In this document: in pieces, positions 8,274 to 17,095 of the stretch
Layout of the letters: the number at the start of each line of letters is the position of its first letter
How positions within the stretch are numbered: the first letter of the stretch is position 1
Origin: Burkholderia sp. OK233
Lineage (GTDB): Bacteria > Pseudomonadota > Gammaproteobacteria > Burkholderiales > Burkholderiaceae
DNA length: 64,000 nt
Assembly: GCF_900230185.1 (NCBI RefSeq)
Contig: NZ_OCSR01000001.1
Coordinates: forward strand, 3,844,001 to 3,908,000
Direction: 5' to 3'
Program-made: the position numbers and the translations under genes
The notes under the pieces: generated by a model
Database searches by the model: none
What the model saw: the letters and a program-made list of their open reading frames with translations, nothing else
Told to the model about the DNA's origin: nothing

Positions 8274-10067
8274 TTGAGCGCGAAGCCTACGTTAAGCAAA
8301 CCCATCGGTTCAGGTGAGGCATCGTCGCCTGCCGTCGTCTTCCGGCGCTTGTGGCCATATATCAAGCCGCTGTTGTGGGTGGTGGTCGGCGCGATCGTCG
8401 CAATGGCGGTGAGCGCCGCCACCGACGCGGCGATCCCCGCATTGCTCAAACCGCTGCTGGACAAGGGTTTCGGCGCGCATGCCAACGACAACGCCAAGTG
8501 GTTCGTACCGGCCGCGGTGATCGGCCTCGCGCTGATTCGCGGCGTGTCGCAATACGCTTCGGGGTATCTGCTCGCCTACGTTTCGAACAAGATCCTGCTC
8601 GATCTGCGCCTGAAGATGTTCGACCGCATGATCCACACGAGCGTGGCGTTCTTCCAGCGCGAAACCGCGAGCACGGTGATCAACGCGATCGTCTTCGAGG
8701 TCAACCAGATTCTCAACGTGTTGTTGAGCGTGTTGGTCACACTGGTGCGCGATTCGCTGACAGTCGTTTTCCTGCTCGGCTACCTGTTCTATCTGAACTG
8801 GCGCCTGACGCTGATCGTCGCGGTGCTGCTGCCGGGGATCGGCTGGCTGGTGGGCAAGATCAACCGCCGTTTGCGGCGCCTGAACCGCGAGCATCAACTG
8901 CTGACCAACGAACTGTCGTACATCGTCGAAGAGACGGTGGGCGGCTACAAGGTCGTCAAGGTGCACAACGGCGAGCAGTACGAGACGGACCGCTTCACGG
9001 CGATGAGCAAGCGTCTGCGCGGCTACGCCATGCGCATGACCGTCTCCGGCGGCCTCGCGCAACCGTTGACGCAGTTCCTCGCGTCGATTGCGCTCGCCGT
9101 GGTGATTACGATTGCCGTGGTGCAGTCGTCGTCGGATCAGACGACTGTCGGCGGCTTTGTGGCGTTCGTCACGTCGATGCTGTTGATCATCTCGCCGCTG
9201 AAGCACCTGATGGACGTGAACCAGCCGCTGCAACGCGGCATGACGGCGTGCGAACTGATTTTCGGCCTGATCGACGAGCCGTCCGAACCGGAAGGCGGCG
9301 GCAAGCCGCTCGAGCGGGCCCACGGAGAAGTGGAATTCCGCGACGTATCGTTCACCTACGGCAGCAACGCCACGCATGGCCGCCACACGCTCGACCAGGT
9401 GTCGTTCAAGGTGGCGCCGGGCGAAATGGTGGCGCTCGCGGGCCCGTCCGGCAGTGGCAAGACCACGCTGGTGAATCTGCTGCCGCGCTTTTTCGACCCG
9501 ACCGGCGGCGAGATTCTGGTCGACGGCGTCGCGCTGCCTGAATACGGCCTGCACGCGCTGCGCAGCCAGATCGCGATGGTGAGCCAGGACGTGGTGCTGT
9601 TCAACGATACGGTGGCAAACAATGTCGCTTATGGCCAGTCGGCTGATCCGGACAAGGTCAAGGCGGCGCTGCGCGCGGCGAACCTGTGGGACACCGTCGA
9701 GGCGATGCCCAATGGCATCGATACGCTGGTCGGCGACAACGGCATGATGCTCTCGGGCGGTCAACGCCAGCGTCTGGCGATTGCGCGTGCGATCTACAAG
9801 GACGCGCCGATCCTGATTCTCGACGAAGCCACCTCGGCGCTGGATTCGGAATCCGAACGCCACGTGCAGGCGGCGCTGGAAACCTTGATGAAGGGCCGGA
9901 CCACGCTTGTGATCGCGCACCGTTTGTCGACCATTGAACGCGCCGACCGGATTCTGGTAATGGATGCAGGGCGTATTGTCGAGCGCGGCAGCCATCGCGA
10001 GTTGCTGACGCAAGGCGGGTTGTACGCGCATTTGCATCGCATCCAGTTCCAGCAGGACGCAGCGTAA
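8274..10067 (+). CDS. msbA: Lipid A export ABC transporter, ATP-binding/permease
   Basis: MsbA flips lipid A-core across the inner membrane using ATP and works as a homodimer. The 597-aa protein has an N-terminal six-helix ABC exporter domain beginning FRRLWPYIKPLLWVVVGA, with the MsbA-like phrase ALLKPLLDKGFG. The nucleotide-binding domain has Walker A GPSGSGKTT (about residues 390-398), the signature LSGGQRQRLAIARAI, Walker B LILDEATSALD and a switch His in VIAHRLSTIERAD. The preferred start is TTG at 8274, preceded by AGAGGA at 8264-8269 with a 4-nt spacer. The upstream in-frame start at 8217 lies inside the leader hairpin. The flanking glycosyltransferases support an LPS role. Confidence 0.95.
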   Translation: MSAKPTLSKPIGSGEASSPAVVFRRLWPYIKPLLWVVVGAIVAMAVSAATDAAIPALLKPLLDKGFGAHANDNAKWFVPAAVIGLALIRGVSQYASGYLLAYVSNKILLDLRLKMFDRMIHTSVAFFQRETASTVINAIVFEVNQILNVLLSVLVTLVRDSLTVVFLLGYLFYLNWRLTLIVAVLLPGIGWLVGKINRRLRRLNREHQLLTNELSYIVEETVGGYKVVKVHNGEQYETDRFTAMSKRLRGYAMRMTVSGGLAQPLTQFLASIALAVVITIAVVQSSSDQTTVGGFVAFVTSMLLIISPLKHLMDVNQPLQRGMTACELIFGLIDEPSEPEGGGKPLERAHGEVEFRDVSFTYGSNATHGRHTLDQVSFKVAPGEMVALAGPSGSGKTTLVNLLPRFFDPTGGEILVDGVALPEYGLHALRSQIAMVSQDVVLFNDTVANNVAYGQSADPDKVKAALRAANLWDTVEAMPNGIDTLVGDNGMMLSGGQRQRLAIARAIYKDAPILILDEATSALDSESERHVQAALETLMKGRTTLVIAHRLSTIERADRILVMDAGRIVERGSHRELLTQGGLYAHLHRIQFQQDAA

Positions 10068-10113
10068 GAATCGTCGTCGGGCGCGGCCTATGTCCGCGGT
10101 CGACCCGGCAGCG

Positions 10114-11274
10114 TCAGGCGAATTCGCGCTTGAACGGCTGCGACAACTGCTTGCCGATCGCGCCCATCACCTCTGCCGGCGCGATCTCATCGACGTCGCC
10201 AGTGCTCTGGATACCGATCGAATGGCATTGCCCGGTGAGCCGCAGATAGGGCGGCTCGCGATCGGAAAACAGCGAAACGCTTGGCGTCGGTGTCGAATGC
10301 GCGACATGCATCAACCCGCCATCCGCGCCCACGAACAAGGCGGCCTTCGACACCACCTCACGCGACTGCAGCAGCGTCAACTGCCCGACGCACGAACTGA
10401 CATCGAGCCGGCTGAAGCGCTGTTCGAGCAGCGCGCGCGCCATCGCCAGCCCGTTGTCCGAGCCGAGCAGCACGACGTGCTTCGGCATGCCGCCGTGCGT
10501 GGACCGGTCGATGAGTTCGAGCAACGCACCCCAGTGCCGGTATGTGCGATTCGCATCCAGCCCGCCGACCGCCAGCACGAGGAACTGCCCGTCCGGCAGC
10601 AAAGGGAGTACCGACTCGCGGGTGAGGGGCTTCGCCGCGAGATAAGGCTTGCTCATCGCGACGATTTCCTCTGGCAGATGCCCGAGCGCAAACACGTCGT
10701 TGACCGCGGCGTGGCTGAAGCAGGTCTGATTGCGATCCGGCCCGAAGAAATACTGGAACAGACAGACGTACGGCAAGTGCTTGAAGTGCCGGCTTTTCAG
10801 CTTGATTGACGGCAGGTTGTACTCCGACATCAGGATCGCGTCGTACTGCCGACCCTCGAGCGCGTCCAGGTCGGAAAACACGTTCCGGAAGACGTCGTCT
10901 TCCTCGAACAGCGTGTGCAGGTTCGGCAGCGTAAACAGGTCGATTTCGAAGCCACGCCCCTTCAGCAGCGCGCGCCCGGACATGTCCATGGTCGCGTCGC
11001 CGAAATTGCGCTTGCCGGTGTAGATCCAGAGCAGCCGCTTCGCGGTCGCGGCGCTGGCCAGTTCAAGGCGCGTCTGTCCATGCCATCTCAGCAGCCAATG
11101 CTTGTGCAGGTACTTCTTGACGATTTTCGCGCGCGGCGTCTTTTGCAGAAATGCGTCAGGCTCGTGGGCAACGCCCGCATACGGAATACGGGTGGAGCGG
11201 GTCACGGCCGTCTCGACGATTCTTTGTAAGGCGCCGGGTGCGCTGCGATGGAGCGCGCGCATCAATCGATTCAT
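10114..11274 (-). CDS. Glycosyltransferase family 9 (heptosyltransferase-like)
   Basis: A family 9 glycosyltransferase related to ADP-heptose:LPS heptosyltransferases, expected at the cytoplasmic face of the inner membrane. The N-terminal Rossmann half carries LLWIYTGKRNFGDATMDMSG, where the conserved GDA follows the first strand. The C-terminal half has VLAVGGLDANRTYRHWG, HVVLLGSDNGLAMARAL and the donor-binding region ALFVGADGGLMHVAHSTP, in which GxDGGxMHxA matches the GxDSGxxHxA signature of GT9. The start is uncertain. ATG at 11274 gives 386 aa and no clear Shine-Dalgarno sequence. ATG at 11355 would add 27 residues. It is convergent with msbA and diverges from the O-antigen ligase gene. 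Confidence 0.82.
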   Translation of the reverse strand: MNRLMRALHRSAPGALQRIVETAVTRSTRIPYAGVAHEPDAFLQKTPRAKIVKKYLHKHWLLRWHGQTRLELASAATAKRLLWIYTGKRNFGDATMDMSGRALLKGRGFEIDLFTLPNLHTLFEEDDVFRNVFSDLDALEGRQYDAILMSEYNLPSIKLKSRHFKHLPYVCLFQYFFGPDRNQTCFSHAAVNDVFALGHLPEEIVAMSKPYLAAKPLTRESVLPLLPDGQFLVLAVGGLDANRTYRHWGALLELIDRSTHGGMPKHVVLLGSDNGLAMARALLEQRFSRLDVSSCVGQLTLLQSREVVSKAALFVGADGGLMHVAHSTPTPSVSLFSDREPPYLRLTGQCHSIGIQSTGDVDEIAPAEVMGAIGKQLSQPFKREFA

Positions 11275-11514
11275 TGCTCGGATGGCGAGGTATGGCCAGA
11301 ATGTGGGGCGACTTGAGGACCTTGGCCCGTGTGGAGGGTGATCGTGGCCGGTCATAGCGACGGCGCAACGGCCGACCGGTATCTTACCAATATCCAGGCG
11401 GGGCGCGCACAAGCCGTCGGATTAATCGGATAGGCACGCGAACCCGGTACAATACTGGGGCCAACATACCCGGTCGCACGCCAGTTGTCGCGCGGTCGGC
11501 TAAATTCATAAGAC

Positions 11515-12819
11515 ATGTCGACGCCCGCCAAACAATCTTCCCTGAGCGTCAACTTACGAAGCCTGCTGCCAGCGTTATTCCTCCTCACGTATCCATCGGC
11601 CACCCTGCTGATACACGGTGGCGGGAGCGCACTATCGATCGCGGCCGCGATGGTCTCGTTCGTATTGCTCGCCTTGCCTAAAGACTGGGGCGGCCTGCCG
11701 CCGCTGCAGTGGGATCGTGTCGACGTCGCGCTCTGCGTCGCCACTGCGTGCCCGGTTCTCGCGGTGCTGCTCGGCGGCGCCTGGCACGGCGCGGTCGTTG
11801 CCAGTACGCTCGATTCGCCTTCCCGATTCTTTGCTGCCGCGCCCCTCTTTCTGGTGTTGCGGCGCGCCTTGCCGCGTATGCTCGCGTGGGCCGATCTGTC
11901 GTTCGCGCTGGCGGGGCTGGTGGCGCTCGGCATTCTGCTGATCGCACCGCGCGACTGGGGTTTCGGGCGGCTCAGCAGCCAATTCCTGAACCCGATTCAC
12001 TTCGGCGACATCGCATTGGTAATGGGCGCGCTGTCCGTGCTTTCGCTGAACTGGTGGCGCAAGGACCGGCTGGCGGTACGCGTCGTCAAGATGGCGGGGT
12101 TGTTCGCGGGGCTGGCCGCGTCGCTGATCACCGGCTCGCGCGGCGGTTGGATCGCGATTCCGGTGGTCGCGGCGATGATCCTGTATGCGCGCAGCCGCGG
12201 CAAATCGCGCAAGTGGAAGGTGTTGCTGCCGGCGGTGATCGTCGCGATCCTCGTCGGCGTGTACGCGTTCTCGCCGACCGCGCGCGACCGCGTCGGCGAC
12301 ATCTCGTCGGATATCGTACAGTACACGCACGGTAACAAAGACACGTCTCTCGGTATTCGCCTGCAGCTTTACGAGGCGGCGGCGCGTATCGTGGAGAGCC
12401 ATCCGTTGCTGGGACTCGGCGGCGACGGCTTCCGTGACAGCATGGAGTCGTTCGCCAAGTCGGGCCTGCTGACGCCTGCCGCCGCGCAATTGGGCCGGGG
12501 CGAGACGCACAATCAGCTGTTCGCTTACATGACCGATTACGGCATTGTCGGCGGCCTTGCGCTGCTGTCGATCTATGTCGTGCCCGGCGCAATCTTCTGG
12601 CGGCGCCTGAACGCGCCAACCGTGCCGGCGCGGCGCGCGGCCCTGATGGGACTGACTTTCGTCGTTGCGTTCTGGATTTTCGGGCTGACAGTCGAAACTT
12701 TCGATCTGAAGGTGACCGTGTCGTTCTATGCGTCGGTCGTCGCGATCCTTGCGGCGGCTTCCGCCTATGCGGACCGGCGCGGCGACCACCACGACGTTCA
12801 GAGCGAACCCCTTCAATGA
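11515..12819 (+). CDS. waaL: O-antigen ligase family membrane protein (WaaL-like)
   Basis: A 434-aa polytopic inner-membrane protein with about ten or more hydrophobic segments and the Wzy_C (O-antigen ligase/polymerase) signature. Visible elements are LITGSRGGWIAIPVV, then a periplasmic loop running from about residue 255 with GLGGDGFRDSM, RGETHNQLFAYMTDYGIVGG and further helices. The Arg of GSRGG and the His of ETHNQ correspond to the residues conserved in WaaL. It would transfer O-polysaccharide from undecaprenyl-PP to lipid A-core in the periplasm. The position among LPS glycosyltransferases and msbA favours ligase over Wzy polymerase or a pilin glycosyl-ligase, but sequence alone does not exclude these. 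Confidence 0.8.
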   Translation: MSTPAKQSSLSVNLRSLLPALFLLTYPSATLLIHGGGSALSIAAAMVSFVLLALPKDWGGLPPLQWDRVDVALCVATACPVLAVLLGGAWHGAVVASTLDSPSRFFAAAPLFLVLRRALPRMLAWADLSFALAGLVALGILLIAPRDWGFGRLSSQFLNPIHFGDIALVMGALSVLSLNWWRKDRLAVRVVKMAGLFAGLAASLITGSRGGWIAIPVVAAMILYARSRGKSRKWKVLLPAVIVAILVGVYAFSPTARDRVGDISSDIVQYTHGNKDTSLGIRLQLYEAAARIVESHPLLGLGGDGFRDSMESFAKSGLLTPAAAQLGRGETHNQLFAYMTDYGIVGGLALLSIYVVPGAIFWRRLNAPTVPARRAALMGLTFVVAFWIFGLTVETFDLKVTVSFYASVVAILAAASAYADRRGDHHDVQSEPLQ

Positions 12820-12835
12820 AACCCGTCGTCATCCC

Positions 12836-13756
12836 ATGTTCAGTATCCTGATTCCGAGCTGGAACAACCTGCCGTATCTGAAGCTGTGCATCGACAGCAT
12901 CCGGCGTCATTCGGCGTTCGATCACGAGATCATTGTGCACGTCAACGAAGGCAGCGACGGCACGCTCGAATGGGTCCGCTCGGAAGGCATCCGCCACACG
13001 TGGAGCTTGGGTAACGTTGGTGTTTGTCTCGCCTTGAACGACGCGGCGCGCCTCGCCACGCTCGACTGGATTCTGTTCCTGAACGACGACATGTTCTGCA
13101 CCCCGGGCTGGGACCTCGCCTTCGAGGCGAACCTGCGCACGCTTGGCCACTCGTCGGCCTATCTGTCGTCGGTGCTGATCGAGCCGACCGACACGGGCAA
13201 CGCGAACGTGACCACCGCCAACTTCGGCACCGGTCCCGACAATTTCGACGAAGCCGGCCTGCTCAGCTTTAGCGCCGGCATACAGCAGACCGATCGCGAC
13301 GGCGTCGCGTTGCAGCCGATGCTGATCAGCCGCCAGTTGTGGCACGCGGTGGGCGGCTACAGCATCGAGTTCGGCCCCGGCATGAGCAGCGACGACGACT
13401 TCCTGATGAAGCTGTGGCTTGTCGGCTGCCGGGTGTTCCGCTCGGTGGGCGCGAGCCGCATCTATCATTTCGGCTGCAAGTCCACCGGACGGATCCGCCG
13501 AAACCGCGGTGGCCGCGAGTTCCTGATGAAGTGGGGGATTTCGCAGCGCGATTTCACGCGCGGCTACATTCGCCAGACGGCTAGCGCCGCGCCCGGCACG
13601 CTGCCGAATATTCCGCGCGCGCCGTTCAAAAGCCGTTTCAAGCGGGTACTGTATGCGCTCGGCCGTTATCCGTTCGAAGATCTGGAAGGCTGGGAGCCGG
13701 ACTTACCCGCGAAGCTGACGTTCAGGAAGCCGTTCGGCGGCAAGCGCGACGACTAG
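12836..13756 (+). CDS. Glycosyltransferase family 2, first of a tandem pair
   Basis: A 306-aa family 2 glycosyltransferase. The N-terminus MFSILIPSWNNLPYLKLCI is the first GT-A strand, EGSDGT follows as the nucleotide-binding element, and FLNDDMFCTPGWD carries the DxD-type metal site. A conserved GMSSDDDFLMKLWLVGCRVF follows, and the C-terminal part (FKSRFKRVLYALGRYPFEDL) is basic. The start at 12836 makes the protein begin directly with the first strand, as in its paralogue at 13893. It lies 16 nt after the O-antigen ligase gene and is probably cotranscribed. Its role in core or O-antigen assembly is inferred from position. Confidence 0.87.
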   Translation: MFSILIPSWNNLPYLKLCIDSIRRHSAFDHEIIVHVNEGSDGTLEWVRSEGIRHTWSLGNVGVCLALNDAARLATLDWILFLNDDMFCTPGWDLAFEANLRTLGHSSAYLSSVLIEPTDTGNANVTTANFGTGPDNFDEAGLLSFSAGIQQTDRDGVALQPMLISRQLWHAVGGYSIEFGPGMSSDDDFLMKLWLVGCRVFRSVGASRIYHFGCKSTGRIRRNRGGREFLMKWGISQRDFTRGYIRQTASAAPGTLPNIPRAPFKSRFKRVLYALGRYPFEDLEGWEPDLPAKLTFRKPFGGKRDD

Positions 13757-13892
13757 GCCAAAAACCTGGTCAATAAGCTGGCCGACAAGTTGACCGGAAA
13801 GCAGGCCGCAGATCGCAACCCGCGGCAATCGATCCGCGCCGCCGCGAGGCGCGAACCGCTCGCGCGGGCAACCACCACGGAAATCACAATCG

Positions 13893-14738
13893 ATGTTCTC
13901 AATCATCATCCCGACCTGGAACAATCTGCCTTATCTGCGGCTCGTGATCGAGAGCCTGCGGCTTCATTCCACGCACACGCATCAGATCATCGTGCACGTG
14001 AATGACGGCTCGGACGGCACGCTGGCCTGGGTGCGCGACGAGGGCATTGAACACACCGCGTCGCCCGGCAACATCGGCATCTGTCACGCGGTCAATATTG
14101 CGGCGGCGCGCGCCACGCAGGACTACATCGTCTACATGAATGACGACATGTATTGCTGCCCTGGCTGGGATGATGCGCTCGTCAAGCGCCTCGCGCGGAT
14201 GCCGGCCGACAACCTGTTCATGCTGTCCGGCACGATGATCGAACCGGTCGACTCCGGCAATCCGTGCGTCGTCGTGCAGAATTTCGGCCGCGACGTGGAA
14301 AATTTCCGTGCCGATGAACTGGTGGCCGCCACGCCGAAACTCGTTCGCGCCGACTGGCGTGGCGCTACGTGGCCGCCGACGCTCGTGCATCGCGACTGGT
14401 GGTACAAGCTCGGCGGCTATAGCAGCGAATTGAGTCCCGGCATGAGCAGCGACAACGACTTCTCGATGAAGCTGTGGGATGCCGGTTGCCGGGTGTTTCT
14501 CGGCGTCGGCGACAGTCTGGTTTATCACTTCCAGCAGAAGAGCACGGGCAAGGTCGTCAAGAACGATGGGCGCCGCCAGTTTCTGAACAAGTGGGGCATG
14601 ACGCAAGCCACTTTCGACCGTTATTTTCTGCGGCGCGGCACGGCGGTGGAAGGCGCTCAGGCGGTCAGCGAACCCGAGCGCACCGGCCGCTTGCGGCGCG
14701 CGCTGCTCAAGTCGCGCATCAAGCGTGCGTTTAGCTGA
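13893..14738 (+). CDS. Glycosyltransferase family 2, second of a tandem pair
   Basis: A 281-aa family 2 glycosyltransferase clearly paralogous to the gene immediately upstream. The two share MFSI(L/I)IP(S/T)WNNLPYL, the HVN(E/D)GSDGTL segment, a NDDM metal-binding loop and SPGMSSDNDFSMKLWDAGCRVF. The C-terminal helices are basic (LKSRIKRAFS). The 136 bp between the two genes have no separate ORF or clear terminator, so all three genes from the ligase onward may form one transcript. The donor and acceptor are unknown. Confidence 0.87.
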   Translation: MFSIIIPTWNNLPYLRLVIESLRLHSTHTHQIIVHVNDGSDGTLAWVRDEGIEHTASPGNIGICHAVNIAAARATQDYIVYMNDDMYCCPGWDDALVKRLARMPADNLFMLSGTMIEPVDSGNPCVVVQNFGRDVENFRADELVAATPKLVRADWRGATWPPTLVHRDWWYKLGGYSSELSPGMSSDNDFSMKLWDAGCRVFLGVGDSLVYHFQQKSTGKVVKNDGRRQFLNKWGMTQATFDRYFLRRGTAVEGAQAVSEPERTGRLRRALLKSRIKRAFS

Positions 14739-14760
14739 AGCGGGTGCCAAAGAGGGTGTA

Positions 14761-15081
14761 TTACACGCCGCCCGTCACTAGCGGCAGCACCGTCAAATCC
14801 GGGTGCGTCCCGTCGACGATGCTGCGACCCACATGCACCCCTTCGTACAACGCTTCTTCCACGCTGGCGAAGCTCTCTTCGCCATCTGGATGGAACGGTA
14901 CCGCATGCCCGGGGATGGCGGGGTCAGCGCCCGGATGGCACACGTAACCGACATATGTGCAGCGGTTATCAGGCGCGGCCGAGGGCTTCGTTTCGTCGGG
15001 CGGGTTTTTCAGGAAGGGCGCCACGTGAATTTCGAAACCCTCGTACTCCACCATCTGCCAAGGTGCGGTTTCATCGGCCAT
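14761..15081 (-). CDS. Conserved hypothetical protein, 106 aa
   Basis: I do not recognise this family. It is a small acidic, soluble protein without signal peptide or membrane helix. It has a beta-rich look (MVEYEGFEIHVAPFL), a central NRCTYVGYVCHPGADPAI with two Cys and a His, then SFASVEEALYEGVHVGRSIVDG, an amphipathic segment. Codon use is like its neighbours and the third position is GC-rich, which supports a real gene. It lies on the opposite strand and ends 22 nt after the GT2 gene. Confidence 0.6.
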   Translation of the reverse strand: MADETAPWQMVEYEGFEIHVAPFLKNPPDETKPSAAPDNRCTYVGYVCHPGADPAIPGHAVPFHPDGEESFASVEEALYEGVHVGRSIVDGTHPDLTVLPLVTGGV

Positions 15082-15168
15082 GGCCGCCTCCGTCTTTGTC
15101 GTGCGCTTCTCAAAAAGTCTAGGTGATTTGAACGTAAAGCGCGCCTCAAGACTGATGGGGCTAAACCA

Positions 15169-15717
15169 CTATGGTTTGATCGCCCCGAGCTGTTTGAGCA
15201 GGGTCAGGTTGTCTTCGAGGTGCCAGTTTTCGACGATGCGGCCGCCCTTCACGCGATAAAGATCGAAAGCCTGGAAGTCGACGGTCTGGCCATTGCCTTT
15301 GAGATTCTGGAACTGCCCGGTGAAGTGCCCGTAGAAATGCAGATGAACCGAGGCGCGGTCGCCTGCCACCACGAGCTCATCGATTTCGGCGTGCAGGTCA
15401 GGCACCGCCGCGCGGAACCCCTTCGATGCCTGCAGCGGGCCGCCTGGACCTTGCTGCCGTCCGTCCGGCAAGGTGCGGTCGACGAACGCCGGCGACAGTG
15501 CGAGTTTCGCGTAGGCTTCGTCGCCAGTATTCCAGAACGCGGCGTAGCGCCGCGCGGTTCGCACGATCGCGGCGCTCGTCGCCGAAGCGGAGTCGACGGC
15601 AATGTGATGGGGCACTGGCAACGTCTCTGCGCTCGCTGCGTGTGCGCTCACGGCGCCGGCGAGGCCCACTGCGAGCAGCACGTAACTGGCAAATCTGAAA
15701 ATGAAGGTTGGGGGCAT
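15169..15717 (-). CDS. Exported SnoaL/NTF2-like protein (ester cyclase-type fold)
   Basis: A 182-aa protein with a signal peptide (MPPTFIFRFASYVLLAVGLAGAVSAHA, shown here only in outline) and an NTF2-like alpha+beta domain. The domain begins with YAAFWNTGDEAYAKLALSPAF and contains the SnoaL-type VHLHFYGHFTG and FDLYRVKGGRIVENWH motifs. SnoaL-like proteins include polyketide cyclases and many uncharacterised members, so no reaction can be assigned. Start 15717 is supported by GGAG on the minus strand with a 6-nt spacer and by the signal peptide. The longer frame to 15771 would bury the signal sequence. Confidence 0.75.
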   Translation of the reverse strand: MPPTFIFRFASYVLLAVGLAGAVSAHAASAETLPVPHHIAVDSASATSAAIVRTARRYAAFWNTGDEAYAKLALSPAFVDRTLPDGRQQGPGGPLQASKGFRAAVPDLHAEIDELVVAGDRASVHLHFYGHFTGQFQNLKGNGQTVDFQAFDLYRVKGGRIVENWHLEDNLTLLKQLGAIKP

Positions 15718-15933
15718 GACACGCTCCGGAGAAGTTGATTTGATGAAACGCATTCTCTGGCTAACGGCCATGTTTGATAATCGGTCTATCGTTTAAAGGA
15801 TTTTCTGGTTTGATTTGAAAATCATCGTTGCGGTGGCGTCGCGTCGGCGCCGAGCGGGCGGGTACGCGCCCGACCGCGCCATCTTCGCCGTGTCATATAG
15901 AATGACGCGCTTTGCCCATACAAGACTCCGCCA

Positions 15934-16857
15934 ATGTGGTTCAAAAACCTTCAGCTGCACCGTCTTCCCGCTCCGTGGTCCGTCACCCCTGAACAAATGG
16001 AGAAATGGCTGGCGCCGCACGCGTTCGCGCCCGGCAACAGCGTCGAGATGCAAAGCCACGGCTGGGCGTCACCACGCGACAACGACTCGCTGGTGTATTC
16101 GCTCAATGGCCAGATGCTGCTGGTGTTTCGCACCGAAAAGAAACTGCTGCCGGCTTCGGTCGTCACGCAGGTGACCAAGGAGCGTGCGCTCGAACTCGAA
16201 GAGCAGCAGGGCTTCAAACCCGGCCGCAAGCAGATGCGCGAACTCAAGGAGCAGGTGACCGACGAACTGCTGCCGCGCGCCTTCAGCATCCGCCGCGATA
16301 CGCGCGTGTGGATCGATACCAGGAACGGCTGGCTCGTGATCGACGCGGGCTCGCAAGCGGTCGCCGACGAAGTGCGCGGCCTGCTGGTGAAGTCGATCGA
16401 TCAACTGCCGCTCGGCACCGTGCGTGTCACGCAATCGCCGGTTGCGGCGATGACCGGATGGCTGCTTTCCGGTGAAGGTCCCGCGGGTTTCACGCTGGAC
16501 CAGGACACCGAATTGCGCTCGCCGACGGAAGGCAATGCGACGGTGCGCTACGTCGGACATACTTTGGATGCCGAAGATATGCGCCGTCATATCGAAGCCG
16601 GCAAGCAATGCATGCGTCTCGCGATGACGTGGAACGATCGCGTGTCGTTCGTGCTGACACCAACGCTCACGATCAAGCGCATCGCGCCGCTCGATGTCCT
16701 CAAGGAAGCGGGCGATCCCACCGCGCAGAACGACGACGAGCGCTTCGATTCCGACGTCACGCTGATGACCGCCGAACTCGACCGCATGCTGTGCGATCTG
16801 CTCGACGCGTTGGGTGGCGAGCAGGGCCTGGAAATGCCGCAAGCCGCGGCTGCCTGA
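15934..16857 (+). CDS. rdgC: Recombination-associated protein RdgC
   Basis: RdgC is a nucleoid-associated, ring-shaped DNA-binding protein that restrains RecA action. The 307-aa protein matches the family over its full length. It starts MWFKNLQLHRL, has the conserved W-x-x-P stretch SHGWASPRDND, then EEQQGFKPGRKQMRELKEQVTDELLPRAF and the IDTRNGWLVIDAGSQ segment. It is a single-gene unit flanked by the divergent SnoaL-like gene and an exported small protein. Confidence 0.95.
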   Translation: MWFKNLQLHRLPAPWSVTPEQMEKWLAPHAFAPGNSVEMQSHGWASPRDNDSLVYSLNGQMLLVFRTEKKLLPASVVTQVTKERALELEEQQGFKPGRKQMRELKEQVTDELLPRAFSIRRDTRVWIDTRNGWLVIDAGSQAVADEVRGLLVKSIDQLPLGTVRVTQSPVAAMTGWLLSGEGPAGFTLDQDTELRSPTEGNATVRYVGHTLDAEDMRRHIEAGKQCMRLAMTWNDRVSFVLTPTLTIKRIAPLDVLKEAGDPTAQNDDERFDSDVTLMTAELDRMLCDLLDALGGEQGLEMPQAAAA

Positions 16858-16893
16858 GTGACATTCGCCTGAATTGCGTCTATCCGTTGCAGA

Positions 16894-16921
16894 CCGGCGC
16901 GTCGAGAATGCGTCGCGCCGG
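16894..16921 (+). terminator. Possible rdgC terminator hairpin
   Basis: CCGGCGCG at 16894-16901 pairs with CGCGCCGG at 16914-16921 around a 12-nt loop, 36 nt after the rdgC stop. It is followed by CGCTTATT, not a clean U-tract, so this is a weak call. Confidence 0.35.
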
Positions 16922-16925
16922 CGCT

Positions 16926-16964
16926 TATTAAGCCAGATTATGGTTATCTGAATCCGGCTTAATA
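16926..16964. repeat. AT-rich 14-bp inverted repeat
   Basis: TATTAAGCCAGATT at 16926-16939 and AATCCGGCTTAATA at 16951-16964 are inverted with one mismatch and an 11-nt spacer. The composition is unusually AT-rich for this genome. It sits between rdgC and the small exported protein and may be an operator or part of a terminator. Confidence 0.5.
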
Positions 16965-17095
16965 AAATTTACCCTTCATGTCCCGGCCGTCACACTGCTT
17001 GTGCTGACGGTGCAAGCCGTCAGGAGCCTTCCGATCCATTGGCGCGCGCCACGCTTTCCATCATGCGGGTTGCGTCGCCCTGACCAGGACTCGAC

